Assembly: GCF_000350225.1 (NCBI RefSeq)
Contig: NW_005179019.1
Span: forward strand, 1 to 64,000
Direction of reading: 5' to 3'
Length of the DNA: 64,000 nucleotides
Source of the DNA: Chondrus crispus
Lineage: Eukaryota > Rhodophyta > Florideophyceae > Gigartinales > Gigartinaceae
The notes under the pieces are model-generated. The model did not search any database. It saw nothing but the letters and a program-made list of their open reading frames with translations, and was not told where the DNA came from. Within the stretch, counting starts at the first letter, position 1; each line of letters begins with the position of its first letter. Positions 54,724-64,000 of the stretch are shown piece after piece. Both the position numbers and the translations under genes were made by a program.

Positions 54724-56097
54724 GTGCTCAAACGAAGACACCCCTTCGACCCTGATATCTTACAGGTGGTCTCTCGAACGCTGCGCGCACGATTGCTACG
54801 ACTGTGCCACAACCCGGCCATCGCGGGACACCCGGGCCAGAATGGCATGTACTTCGCGCTCCGTCGCGAGTACTACTGGCCCCATCTCGCCGCCGATGTC
54901 GCCGCGATGGTGCGAGGGTGTCGGACCTGCGCGATGAACCGGGTCAAGTTGCGGAAACACCTCAATCGTTTGAAGTTGTTCCTGGCAGCCCGGCCGCTTG
55001 AGAGCCTGGCCCTCGACATCTTGAGTCCGCTCCCCAAGACGAAGGCAGGAAAACGGTTCCTGCTCGTAATTACCGATCGCTTCATTAAGCTCACGCAGGT
55101 CGTTGCACTACGTATGATTACCGCCTACACCGCTGCAGTCGCGTTATGTGACGCGTGGGTATTTAAATACGGAGTCCCGCGCACGTTACTGTCGGATAAC
55201 GGACCGCAGTTCAACTCCAAGTTCTTCCACAGCACGCGCCGGGTTCTCGGAATTACGAACCTATTTACATCGGCATACCATCCGCAGACTAACGGACAAG
55301 TCGAGCGATACAACCGAACGATCGCCGCAATGCTTCGAAACTACGTAGGCGAGCATCAATATAACTGGGACGTGTACGTGGGGCCGCTTACGTACGCGTA
55401 TAACTCCCACGTTCATCGCACCACGCTCACCACGCCATTCGAGCTCTTGCGCAGTAGGCCATCGCCGGAGTTCTCTCTTCAACGAGCAGACGATGAGACA
55501 CCGCCTTCCGATAGGGGAAACCAACGCGCCGAGTTCCTCAAGACCTTGGACTCTACCATTCAGAAGGCTTACGAGAGGCTGCATCGGACGCAAGCGCGCT
55601 ACAAGCGCGACTTCGATAAGCGCATACGGCGGATCAACGCGCCACTCCGTCCCGGCGAATATGTATACCTCAACCCCACCGATCGGGGGAAGACGTCGAA
55701 TAAGTTGGCTTCCCCGGCAGTCGGACCCTACCGCGTCCTCGCGAACGACCGCTGCACCATCACGATCGATCGTGATGGCGCTACTGAGCGCGTCTCTGCA
55801 GACCGCTGCGTGTACGCGCCACCACCGACGGACGCACCACGGACGAGTGCGACAACCCTGGTCCTTGCCGACAAGGTCACCGAGGGTACTCAGTATGCCG
55901 TCGAACGACTACTCCGGCATCGAACCATGGAGGACGGAACTACGGAGTTCCTCATCAAGTGGGCGGACTACGACCAACCCACTTGGACAGCACGCACACA
56001 TGTACCCGAGGAATTAGTGTCGCACTACGTGAAAAGACTTCGAGCGCGTACAGGTAGGGATCTCACTCCGGAGCTGAACGCGGACGTTCAGTCTTAA
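54724..56097 (+). CDS. Integrase with chromodomain, element E
   Basis: A 457-codon open frame contains the HHCC zinc region (CRTCAMNRV), the DDE catalytic core (ALDILSPL, LSDNGPQFN, QVERYNRTIA), a GPY/F-like module (AVGPYRVLANDR) and, at the end, a chromodomain (YAVERLLRHR, EFLIKWADYDQPTW). Chromodomains on integrases steer insertion toward marked chromatin in known chromoviruses. The frame ends with ELNADVQS, encoded by the hairpin that is copied again at the 3' LTR. Confidence 0.9.
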   Translation: MLKRRHPFDPDILQVVSRTLRARLLRLCHNPAIAGHPGQNGMYFALRREYYWPHLAADVAAMVRGCRTCAMNRVKLRKHLNRLKLFLAARPLESLALDILSPLPKTKAGKRFLLVITDRFIKLTQVVALRMITAYTAAVALCDAWVFKYGVPRTLLSDNGPQFNSKFFHSTRRVLGITNLFTSAYHPQTNGQVERYNRTIAAMLRNYVGEHQYNWDVYVGPLTYAYNSHVHRTTLTTPFELLRSRPSPEFSLQRADDETPPSDRGNQRAEFLKTLDSTIQKAYERLHRTQARYKRDFDKRIRRINAPLRPGEYVYLNPTDRGKTSNKLASPAVGPYRVLANDRCTITIDRDGATERVSADRCVYAPPPTDAPRTSATTLVLADKVTEGTQYAVERLLRHRTMEDGTTEFLIKWADYDQPTWTARTHVPEELVSHYVKRLRARTGRDLTPELNADVQS

Positions 56098-56107
56098 GTG
56101 GGGGGCC
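56075..56107 (+). other. Hairpin and polypurine tract, pol-side copy (E)
   Basis: TGAACG-CGGA-CGTTCA (56075-56090) is followed by AAGTGGGGGGCC (56096-56107), at the very end of pol. Nearly identical to 61183-61216. Confidence 0.75.
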
Positions 56108-58767
56108 CTCAACCGCCTCGGAGCGGTTAAATCGAACCGTTTCGTTATGGTCAGAACTGATCTATCACGAGTAGGGACAGAAGAAACGTACCGAAGTCAA
56201 GCCGTATTGACTTCGCCGAGGCCGAAGACGCAAGAAGTAGGAGCAGGGCAGTACGAACTGCCTGAAGGATCGTAGTCGTCGCTGTGATCGACAATAGCAA
56301 GACGGCGCAGAGAGGGAAAATAATATCCCCGGCGGAGCGGAGGGTAGGAACGCCCAACGATTGACACGATGGCCGGCAAAGGGAAGCCGGCGTAGGGGGC
56401 AAATAGGCCCGTCAAGGCCAATCGACGGAGGTGATGATCGGGGTAGGGGTCGAAAGCGCGCTTGCGCGCACGAGACGTATGGAAGGGGCTCCTGTGCCCC
56501 GGGGGCGTTCCCGCGCAACACGCTCCAAGATAGTTATACCCGCGCACGGAAGCAAGACACCCCAAAACCGCCGCAGACAGCCGCCCTATAATAAGGGAAA
56601 TTAAGAGGTGAGGGGAAATTACACGCGAGCGTCGCCGGAGTTGGCGCGCCACGCAACAACACCGCTCGCGTCATGACGAAATGACCACCGCCACCATCCT
56701 CCAAAAATAACGTCAAATCAAGGAAGGGAAATTACACCAGCACATGCATTGCGTGTGCTGGTACTGTACACCACCGGACAAATCATGGAAAGGTAGACGG
56801 CGGCGGTTCAAGGGCGGGTACAGCGAGTACCCGCCCGAGGGTACACACGTTCGCTCTCCGAGCGGGCACCTCGCCATCTCGTCGCCGTAACTCAAGTCGT
56901 CGACCGGCTTTGCTCCCCTGAACCCGCTGCGTGTCGACGACTATACGCGGGTTCGGGCCCCATCTCCCCGCCGACGGCGAAGAGCGCCGGAGAACGCGGA
57001 CCTGACCCAGCCCACGCTACTAACACGTCCATTGCGCTGTGAATGTCCTTCACGGAACCGTCGAATATAGGGAACATGCCGCGCCACGCGGACCGCACCG
57101 CGAGCGAGCACCCGAAGAAGCTCAAGCAAGCCGTGTGACTTCGACTACGAGGGATCTCCCCTCCGGACACGAGGAGAAAGGGGCGTCAACAGGCGCACGG
57201 ACGCCTTCTGAGTGCTCACCGAGGGGCTCCCCCAAGGTACCGCGAAGAATTGCCATCCGCCGTAGATCCCGCGGACCCAACACGTCTGCCAACCCGACGG
57301 AGACAACCCCATCGCAGGTCGCAGTGCTGATGCACCCCGTACTTCGCATCCGTGACCCATCGATACTGGCGGGAACTACGGAGGTGAGCGGCGACGACCG
57401 CGTACCGGCCGACGGGCACGACGACAAGACATTCTACGGTGAAGAGACGACCTGCACGCGGTACCGGCGCTTGCAGACAAGGAGCAGGGCAGGGGACGTC
57501 CCCCGCCCTCGGCCAGGTCACCTGTACGATCGGCGAGCAGAAAGGAAAGGACCACCATAGCCCTCGATCCGCCACCGCGCCGGCCCTTCGCGGGCAATAG
57601 CACTCAATTCGACGACGGCTACTGTGCACTGGGTCCCCTCCCGTCGACGCAACTGGCAGCCAACAGGGAATCGACGGGGTTTTAGTTCGCACGCCTTCAC
57701 AACGCGGCGGATCAAGGGCAATTACGAGGACAGGGGTCGTCCCCCTCGACACGGAGTCGAGCGCGCCGAAGCCAAGGGTCGCGTCGCAGCGTGAACGAAG
57801 AGGGATCACATCTCCGCGAGTCGTTCGGCTGTCGCACCGTGTCGCCCCTCGTCGCGCAAGGAAATTTACGAAAAGAAGGAACAGAGGTCCTGCGATCGAT
57901 CGACGTGACGAAGAGGACCACATCATCCGCCATTTCCTTCCCTGGGCTCCTCCGCCATCTTTCCGACTCTCCCCAAGCCATGAAAACTATGTTGGCATCG
58001 CCGTCGAGGGGTGGCGTTAGGGGATGGGAGCCTACGAGAAGATGCCCTTGCGAGAGAACAGGCACAGGGGGATTGGAATACGCGGTAATGGGCAAAGTAC
58101 GAACTGTGTCCAGAGAACCGTCGTATAATGCTCGAACACTGTGAAGCACATCGACGAAGTAACCCCTACCAAGGAGGAGCCGCGCGCACACCCCTACGGT
58201 CGACTGTGACAAGCCACCGGGGTGGGTAACGGGTATGACCGGACCGACACGCAGGGATGCGGGGAAACAAAGTCCTCACCACCGGACCGGGCGCCTGACG
58301 TCCCCGGCCAAGCACCAACCCCCTCCGTCTCCGTCAGCGATGATAAAAGCCCTACTCTCCGAAACCATCCGACGGTTTCAGAGCGATATCGGCGGATGTG
58401 ATGCAACCTGCACATCGGGCAGGGAGAAACCACAGGGAGGTAAACGAGGAATGCGACGGCAACATCACCCCCCCCCCGACGACGGCGTCGAAGATGGGGG
58501 AAGAGAGGTCAGCAACGAAGACAGAGGGAGCAGGGAATAATATACCTTCGAATGGACGTTGAGGGAGACGCTCTCACGAACGAAGGAGGGACCAGCGGAT
58601 GGCGCAGGTCGTCCCTTCGGCAGGGCCCGTGGTGAAGAGATCTGAGTGTGGACAGACGAAAAATAGCGAAGGTTCGGAGGAGTGAATCCCCGCGTGGATC
58701 GGACACGCGGACAAAGGGCCCTACTGGCTTTACGGACGAAAGGAGTTAAACTATAGGAGTGGCACGG
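56108..58767. other. Accessory segment of element E, non-coding part
   Basis: About 2.7 kb between the integrase and the end of the antisense ORF. Frames on both strands are GC-biased shadows, and no motif or tandem repeat was supported. Confidence 0.4.
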
Positions 58768-61224
58768 TCACTGCCCTGGGCCGTTCGGCACGGAAGATGG
58801 ACCCCAGGCGTAGGGGTTCGAAGGACAATAACGGGGGTGCGGAGGCACCTTCACCCTTACGTCGGCCAGCGGAGGCGTCGCCACCTCCTCGTCCAGCGGC
58901 CAACGAGTGGCCGCTCCATCTGATGGTGCGGCCTCGTACGCCCGAGGGGGTTTGCACCCCCGGTCCTCGTAGGGGTCGCCCATGGCATGACGCGGCGCGG
59001 ACGGGGCGCCTACATGGAGGGAACGGAGCTCATCACCCTCTCTTCGATAGCGGTTCCGTTCGACGTGGGACCGCTCGACAGCAGTCGCTTGATCGACGCT
59101 GGTCTGACGAAAGGTCTCCGCCTCGCGCTTACAGCGCCGTAATTCGGACGCGAACGATTCGCGCTCGGCGCCAAGACGGCGGGCCTCTTCGCTACGTGAC
59201 AAGTACGACGACGATAGCGTGCGCAGGAGACCGCCGATTTGCCAGGGACGATCCGCCGACGCCCCTAAGGCCTGAGCTGAGCCAGGGACGGCCCTGACCT
59301 CGGCACGGGCCGACATGATACGATGACTCGCCGGCTCATCTAGCGGATTGACCCCTGTCGGCGGATGAAGAGGCGGAACCGGAAGGACGGAAGGCCCTGC
59401 CAAGGAGCCATAGAGGCCGTCACTAGCGGTAGGAAGGCGGAAGGGACTCGTGCCCATTCCCCCAACCGCGGCGGCCTCCCCATCCAGGTCCCGATGGCGC
59501 TTCCTTTGCGACTCCCGCGCAGTGGATCCGACGCCGCCACTGCGTACAGGACGACTAGGGGAGGCCGCCGTCGGGAGGGACCGCGCAACGAAGGCATCGG
59601 TTGACAGTTGGTAGGTCAGGTAGATACTTCGGTCGCCAGTAGTGAAGTCTGTCCACGGACGCCGATGGCGTTCCGGCACTTCGACGGCGCGGTGCATCAA
59701 CTCCAGCACCGCCGCACACGCCCAAGACACGTGCGTGGTGCACTGTTCGAGTGGGTGCAGGGGCACTCGAGGAAGGTCCACTGCTACCCTTCCCAAGAAC
59801 CCCAACACTTCGGGCGGTTGCAGGAAAACGCGGCTTTGGACGGATACCTCGGTCATGAAGGCATTACCCAGCGACCAGGCCCACTCCCTTTCGAGATTGA
59901 GCATGACGGCCGCGTAGACGGGATGCCGCGGATCGGCGCAAAGGAAGCCGAAGTGCTTTAGAACGTAAGGGGGAAGAGGATGCACTCCCAACGAAGGGAG
60001 TGCCTCCCTTACAACGGCGGGGAGCGGCGGAAAATCACCCTGTGCCAACCCCCGCTCGAACGCGGATGCACAGAAGACTCGCCCGTCTTCCTCGTCCGAA
60101 CGACGATACACCGCCCAATCGTGAGGAGCGATTGCGACGCCGTGTAGACGCATGAGGGAACAGGGGGATTTTTGCAACGCTGCTCTCTCCCTCGAATAGG
60201 CGTGAGGCCTGGGGCTAACGTATAGACCCAGCACGGCGGCCAAGATGAAGATTAATCGACGAGGATTACCACGGTTGGAGTCAGACAAATACAACGCCTT
60301 CTGATCCACGTAGTGGACCTCGCCCGCGCTGTACGCGAAGGTCCGCTCGCTGCGGATGGCCTCGGGGATTTTGTACGCCGCCCCGGCGCCGCCCGTGGTG
60401 GGTCGTCCCAGCATCAACGACGCCTTCTCCGCGCCGTCTGCTTCGTGCACCCGGCGAACACATAGCAGGTCGGGGCGGAGGTGATCATGGGACAACAGCT
60501 CACTCACAGTTACTCCTGAGCAGGCGAAGCGACGCCACGAGTAGTGAAGCTGTTCGACGGGGAGCGGAGCCGACCGCTCTAAAAGTGAGCCGAACCACCT
60601 CGTACCGGCACCGTCCTCCTCCTCAGCCGAGGACGGACCGCGAGCGACGACGGGAGCGACGACATGGGCAGCCAGCGGCTCCGTAGCAGGGACAAACTCG
60701 ATCGACGGGGGCGATTCCCTGGTGCTTCGCGACTTCTGGCACGGCGGTGGGGCGCCGCCGTGGAGCGCTAGCGCCCCGAGTTGACGGGAAGTGTCCTCAC
60801 GGAGGACAGCGCCTACAGTCGGTGAGGGGACCGACCCCGGAGCCCCCGACGGCTTCTCGCGAGACGCCGACATCGGCGAGCGAGCGCCAGGATCGTACGA
60901 TGAGAGGAAAGACCACGGCGGGCCCCTGGCATGGAACAGGGGACGGATGACGGGAGGCGAATGAAAGGCGAAGACGCGGAGGTAAGGAAGAGTCGGTGAG
61001 ACGAAGGAGAAGGTGAGGTGACACGGGAAGTCGCCGATGATGGAGAGGCGACGAAGGGGGAAAGGAGCAATAGCACGACGACGGACCGAGCGTGAACCCA
61101 ATGGAACCAACGACGCGCTCACGATCTCGGACACGTCCCGCTCAGTTACGGGAATCGACATGGCCACCCCTACAAGCCAGAGTGAACGCGGACGTTCACT
61201 GTTAAGTGGGGGGCGATGTGGCAT
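58768..61224 (-). CDS. Antisense accessory ORF of element E, 818 codons
   Basis: Opposite to the element's pol, a frame stays open from an ATG inside the first bases of the 3' LTR (61224) to 58768. The start MPHRPPLNSERP is encoded by the LTR tip, polypurine tract and hairpin in reverse. A second Met (MSIPVTERDV) follows 21 residues on. The N-part is Pro/Ser-rich, the middle (about 215-560) looks globular (WRRFACSGVTVSELLSHDHL, HYVDQKALYLSDS, HGVAIAPHDWAVYRR), and the last 150 residues form a coiled coil (SEEARRLGAERESFASELRR) ending HPRYCPSNPYAWGPS. No known family is recognised. The C-terminal part is shared with element D. Antisense extra ORFs at this place are known from Tat-lineage plant Gypsy elements, but similarity to those is not evident. 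Confidence 0.7.
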   Translation of the reverse strand: MPHRPPLNSERPRSLWLVGVAMSIPVTERDVSEIVSASLVPLGSRSVRRRAIAPFPLRRLSIIGDFPCHLTFSFVSPTLPYLRVFAFHSPPVIRPLFHARGPPWSFLSSYDPGARSPMSASREKPSGAPGSVPSPTVGAVLREDTSRQLGALALHGGAPPPCQKSRSTRESPPSIEFVPATEPLAAHVVAPVVARGPSSAEEEDGAGTRWFGSLLERSAPLPVEQLHYSWRRFACSGVTVSELLSHDHLRPDLLCVRRVHEADGAEKASLMLGRPTTGGAGAAYKIPEAIRSERTFAYSAGEVHYVDQKALYLSDSNRGNPRRLIFILAAVLGLYVSPRPHAYSRERAALQKSPCSLMRLHGVAIAPHDWAVYRRSDEEDGRVFCASAFERGLAQGDFPPLPAVVREALPSLGVHPLPPYVLKHFGFLCADPRHPVYAAVMLNLEREWAWSLGNAFMTEVSVQSRVFLQPPEVLGFLGRVAVDLPRVPLHPLEQCTTHVSWACAAVLELMHRAVEVPERHRRPWTDFTTGDRSIYLTYQLSTDAFVARSLPTAASPSRPVRSGGVGSTARESQRKRHRDLDGEAAAVGGMGTSPFRLPTASDGLYGSLAGPSVLPVPPLHPPTGVNPLDEPASHRIMSARAEVRAVPGSAQALGASADRPWQIGGLLRTLSSSYLSRSEEARRLGAERESFASELRRCKREAETFRQTSVDQATAVERSHVERNRYRREGDELRSLHVGAPSAPRHAMGDPYEDRGCKPPRAYEAAPSDGAATRWPLDEEVATPPLADVRVKVPPHPRYCPSNPYAWGPSSVPNGPGQ
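61183..61216 (+). other. Hairpin and polypurine tract, LTR-side copy (E)
   Basis: TGAACG-CGGA-CGTTCA (61183-61198) and AAGTGGGGGGCGA (61204-61216) directly precede the 3' LTR and act as the expected plus-strand primer site. Confidence 0.8.
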
Positions 61225-61845
61225 AATTGCCGACGACTATTGTGTACATTAGATTTCCAATTAGATCTAGATCTCGCTGTAAGGTACATACCTTACAGCG
61301 TGCGCGCGCGCATATCTTACAGTGCGCGCCCCAGCACACGTGTACGACCCGTGTGCTGTCAGCTCGATGGCTGACAGTATTACAGTGCGGGACGACCTGC
61401 ACTGGTACAGTAGCACAATACTGTACTATGGTATGATAACTTCGATTGTATATTAAATAGGAGGAAGGGCGCCGGCGGAGAGAGGACCAAGGTAGCTTGG
61501 TCACGATCCGCGACCGCGGCGAGACCCTGCAGCTTACTCTAATTAGGCCACACCTTCGCAAGCCTTTTTAGTTAGGGACCGGCACGGGTCAGGTTGTGAG
61601 ACAGGCTAGCGAGCCGGGATTCGCTTCCGCCCGCCAGCGCTGGTACGTCACCCAGCGTTGCTCCGGGGCGTTCAGGCGTCGATCCGCTCGTGCGTGCGCG
61701 CGACCTACCCCGACCCGCTCTACCACACTGTTACCGGGCCCGTGCTCGGTTCCGTGAACAAGAGGAGCCCCCGTCTTCCGCCGATCAAGGGTCACCGTCG
61801 GACTGTTAGCAACACCCCTCCGCCGTTGGGGGTGTTTATGCTACA
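61217..61845 (+). repeat. 3' LTR of element E
   Basis: Starts TGTGGCATAATT after the polypurine tract and ends GTTTATGCTACA. It resembles the B LTR in layout (TATATTAAA, CCCGCTCTACCAC, GGGGTGTTTATG) but is much diverged from it. A small hairpin (GTCTCCCTC/GAGGGAGAC) follows immediately at 61852. Confidence 0.8.
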
Positions 61846-63606
61846 GTGTCGTCTCCCTCCGAGGGAGACACTGTATCTCTAACGAAGTCTCAATTTCCAT
61901 GGTAAAATGCGTGAGCTTCCTGCCACGTGAGGGGATCCCTTCTTCTTCTCCTTGCTTGATCCCTGTGTGACACACGTTGAAAAGGATATCTGCACGCCTC
62001 TTCGACTTTCCTGTACGCTCCCCCGATCCCCAAAATGAACAAAGAGAAAGAAAAAAACAAAGAGCTCGTCCAAACCTGACGACGTGGTTGAGTCGCACTT
62101 CCTTGAGAGTTCCAGCGGTCCGCTTCCTTGGGGTCGCACATGGCTTTGGGGGCGGTACTGTGCGTACGACTTGCACTTGCCAACACTTATCCAGCATCCC
62201 TTGCGCTCGTTGCGATTCGTTTTCTAAAAATTGATTCAAAAATCGCAGTGGTGCTTTGTGCTCCACACTGGTTACGCAACACTTGTCCAAATGTCTCTTC
62301 TGTGAAGTACTGTACTGTACAGCACTCCTGATTTTTCTCTACCAATTTCCCATCTGGCGAGGGCAGATCGCCGATGCAAATGTAATTTCACGGGCGAGTG
62401 GCGACGCGGGGTCGCTTCTGCTACCAAGTCGAAGTAGCTCATTGTTCTGACCGAGTTCATAGGGGTCTCATTGTTCCGTGCAGTCGTATCGGAAGAAAAT
62501 CTCTCACGTCCGTCGGATGTCAACAAGTCTGCTGATCTGGCGGGAGCGTCGGCGTCTTTATTCTGGTCCCTTCGTTTCAAGTTAATTCGCCTCTTCGTTG
62601 TCCTTCTACAGGGCTCTCTTAGCTTGCCCGTCGGTACTCGCGGTTTGGGTACCTTCTGGACCATGCGGTAAAAACAGAAAACAGAACAAACGAGGAGAGT
62701 AAAGGAATTGACAGTAAAAAGGAAAGTGGAGGGGTCGTTGTCACTAAATTTGAAACCCTTTCCCGATCAATGAGCAATTTCCCCTCGTTCTGTTTAACGA
62801 TCTTGACACGTTTGAGGTGCGTCCTGTGTCAGCTCGCGTCCGACTTGCTGGGTTTTCAATAAGTCTGCCGTTTTTGCCGAACTCTGGTACTGCTCATGCA
62901 CAGTTTGTGTCATTGAAAATGACATCGTAGGTGTAATTTTCTTTCGACAGACTCGCAAACTTAAAGAACCCGAGCCGTTGTCCACAGTCGATGTGTATCA
63001 TCGTAGGCCTTCGTTGCCCCGTTTTTCTGAACATACCAACTCTCTGCGCCTATGAAATGCGAAGTCCCTTGACTTGGCACTCCAGACGGGTTCTCGTTCT
63101 TGACTTGTTCTCGTCCTTCTGTTGATCTGCCTTGAAGTTTTGTTGCTCGGAGTCCGCAATACGCGGTTGAGTCGCCGAAGTCCTACAACAAAAACAACAA
63201 CAAAAAGATAGAATATAATCCAGTGTAACAAAACAAAGGAGAAAGAAAAGAAACAGAGAACAAACAAAGAAACAAAATTATTGAAGAGAGGGTGTAGTGG
63301 GTGAGTGCTGAATGGATCGTTCTGTAAAATAGTACTGCGTCTTGTCGTCGACGTCGGTCGCTGCGGGGTTAATTGTAGCTGCGTCTTCGTGATGGTGGTC
63401 CCTATGGACGGATGTTCTTGCTCGTCGAGGGGGGGAAACGTGTCAGTAGTGAGTGTGTCGATAGGTCGTCATGCGAGGTCGGGTGTCACTCGACCGCGGG
63501 ACGACTCAGAATATTTATGCCGTCGATTTTGGCAAGCGACAACAATTTTGTCTGCGGACTGCAGTTGCAGCAGTATTTTCCTGCTTCTCGATTGTAATTT
63601 CGCAGC
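61846..63606. other. No supported gene
   Basis: Protein-like minus-strand frames at 62664-62272 and 62290-61841 (for example KAPLRFLNQFLENESQRAQG) have no recognised family. An A/C-rich stretch lies at 63185-63280. This may be host DNA with a broken gene or another element. Confidence 0.3.
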
Positions 63607-63873
63607 ATGGCTGGAATCGATTTCTCACTTGTGTCGCCTGTTCAGCAGTTTGTTTTCGACACGCCTAATTTTTTTGATTACATCGTACTCCACGAAAACG
63701 AACCGCCTGTTCGAAACGTCATTTCTCGTGCGTACCGTGATGAGGCCTGCGTGTTTTCCGAGAGGCTCAATGCCTCATCCAGGGATAAAGTTTCGCTTCT
63801 CTGCCTTGTTCTTCTTTCCTTCATACTCCTTATTTGCGAACCTCGTAGATGCATTCCTTCCTCGAAGTTCTGA
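63607..63873 (+). CDS. Unidentified small protein, 88 residues
   Basis: An ATG in a fair context (CGCAGCATGG) opens a frame with mixed codon use and a protein-like sequence (SLVSPVQQFVFDTPNFFDYI). A hydrophobic segment lies near residues 65-78. No family is recognised, and an overlapping longer frame exists in another phase. Confidence 0.25.
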   Translation: MAGIDFSLVSPVQQFVFDTPNFFDYIVLHENEPPVRNVISRAYRDEACVFSERLNASSRDKVSLLCLVLLSFILLICEPRRCIPSSKF

Positions 63874-64000
63874 CCTCCCTGTTGTCTCTAACCTACTAAT
63901 TCTATTTACGATGGCTATCCCGGTTGTGCGTGCGACGCTTGCGGGGGTAAGGGTAGCCTTTTCCTTCGGAAATATGTGACTATCGCGCCGCGGGGAATTT

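Larger units (their letters stand above)
54199..61845 (+). mobile_element. Ty3/Gypsy (chromovirus) fossil E: 3' half
   Basis: Starts abruptly at the outer edge of D's 5' LTR with the end of an RNase H (VPDALSRL, about 54220). It continues through an integrase with chromodomain (to 56097), a 5.1-kb accessory segment carrying an antisense ORF, a polypurine tract, and a 629-bp 3' LTR (61217-61845). LTR, gag, protease and reverse transcriptase from the 5' side are missing. Related to D over its whole length but distinct. Apart from the lost half, it has few breaks. Confidence 0.85.

Noticed and set aside
57216-57926. 236-codon minus-strand frame in the accessory segment of E
   Set aside because: No similarity to the antisense ORF of D or to any family; compositional open frame.
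63305-63979. 224-codon plus-strand frame at the right edge
   Set aside because: Cys/Ser/Phe-rich without motifs and overlapping a more protein-like frame at 63607; not supported as a gene.
1-64000. CRISPR arrays, bacterial operons, rRNA and tRNA genes
   Set aside because: No spaced short repeats of CRISPR type, no ribosome-binding-site-led gene series and no rRNA or tRNA cloverleaf sequences were seen; the content is eukaryotic.

Overview
The window looks like nuclear DNA of a eukaryote, probably a photosynthetic one. Host genes are few and mostly intronless. They lie among DNA transposons, MITEs, foldback elements and LTR retrotransposons. A nuclear relic of the bacterial/plastid 16S rRNA methyltransferase RsmG (4.9-5.8 kb) points to an alga. 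Intron-poor genes among nested LTR elements would suit a red alga such as a florideophyte, but that is inference from style, not from a diagnostic marker.

Host-like part (1-15.6 kb): a large minus-strand gene (3638 down to the left edge) encodes three N-terminal membrane segments, a long unrecognised middle and the start of a Sel1-repeat tail. Next come the decayed rsmG copy, the last exon of a bZIP transcription factor (minus, 7.05-6.54 kb), fragments of a coiled-coil protein and a dual-specificity phosphatase, a 698-bp PIF/Harbinger-type MITE with a TTA target duplication, and an intact 1079-residue Sel1-repeat gene (10.2-13.4 kb) that grew by a recent 684-bp tandem duplication.

DNA-transposon part (16.4-30.2 kb): an apparently complete pogo-like element (637-residue DDD transposase, perfect 29-bp inverted repeats) is followed by a tandem segmental duplication (19.0-20.5 and 20.8-23.1 kb). 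The two copies act as filled and empty sites for later MITE insertions. The area is full of near-perfect long palindromes and of foldback elements carrying the motif CCTCATATGAGG. Embedded here are WD40 relics (23.5-23.9 kb) and a small gene for a secreted Cys/Tyr/Lys-rich peptide (25.1-25.4 kb, minus) with its own TATA box.

Retroelement part (30.4-61.8 kb): a Ty1/Copia fragment is followed by a staircase of Ty3/Gypsy fossils. A (5' end only) is cut by B, B by C, and C by D. D is full length on the minus strand, with LTRs about 98% identical and several breaks. E is the 3' half of a related chromovirus. D and E share an unusual accessory segment between pol and the 3' LTR. It is bounded by direct copies of a small hairpin plus polypurine tract and carries an ORF antisense to gag-pol. 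In E this ORF is 818 codons long and open. The start codons of gag and of the antisense ORF both come from the same short inverted repeat at the LTR tips. The right margin (61.8-64 kb) has no firm gene.
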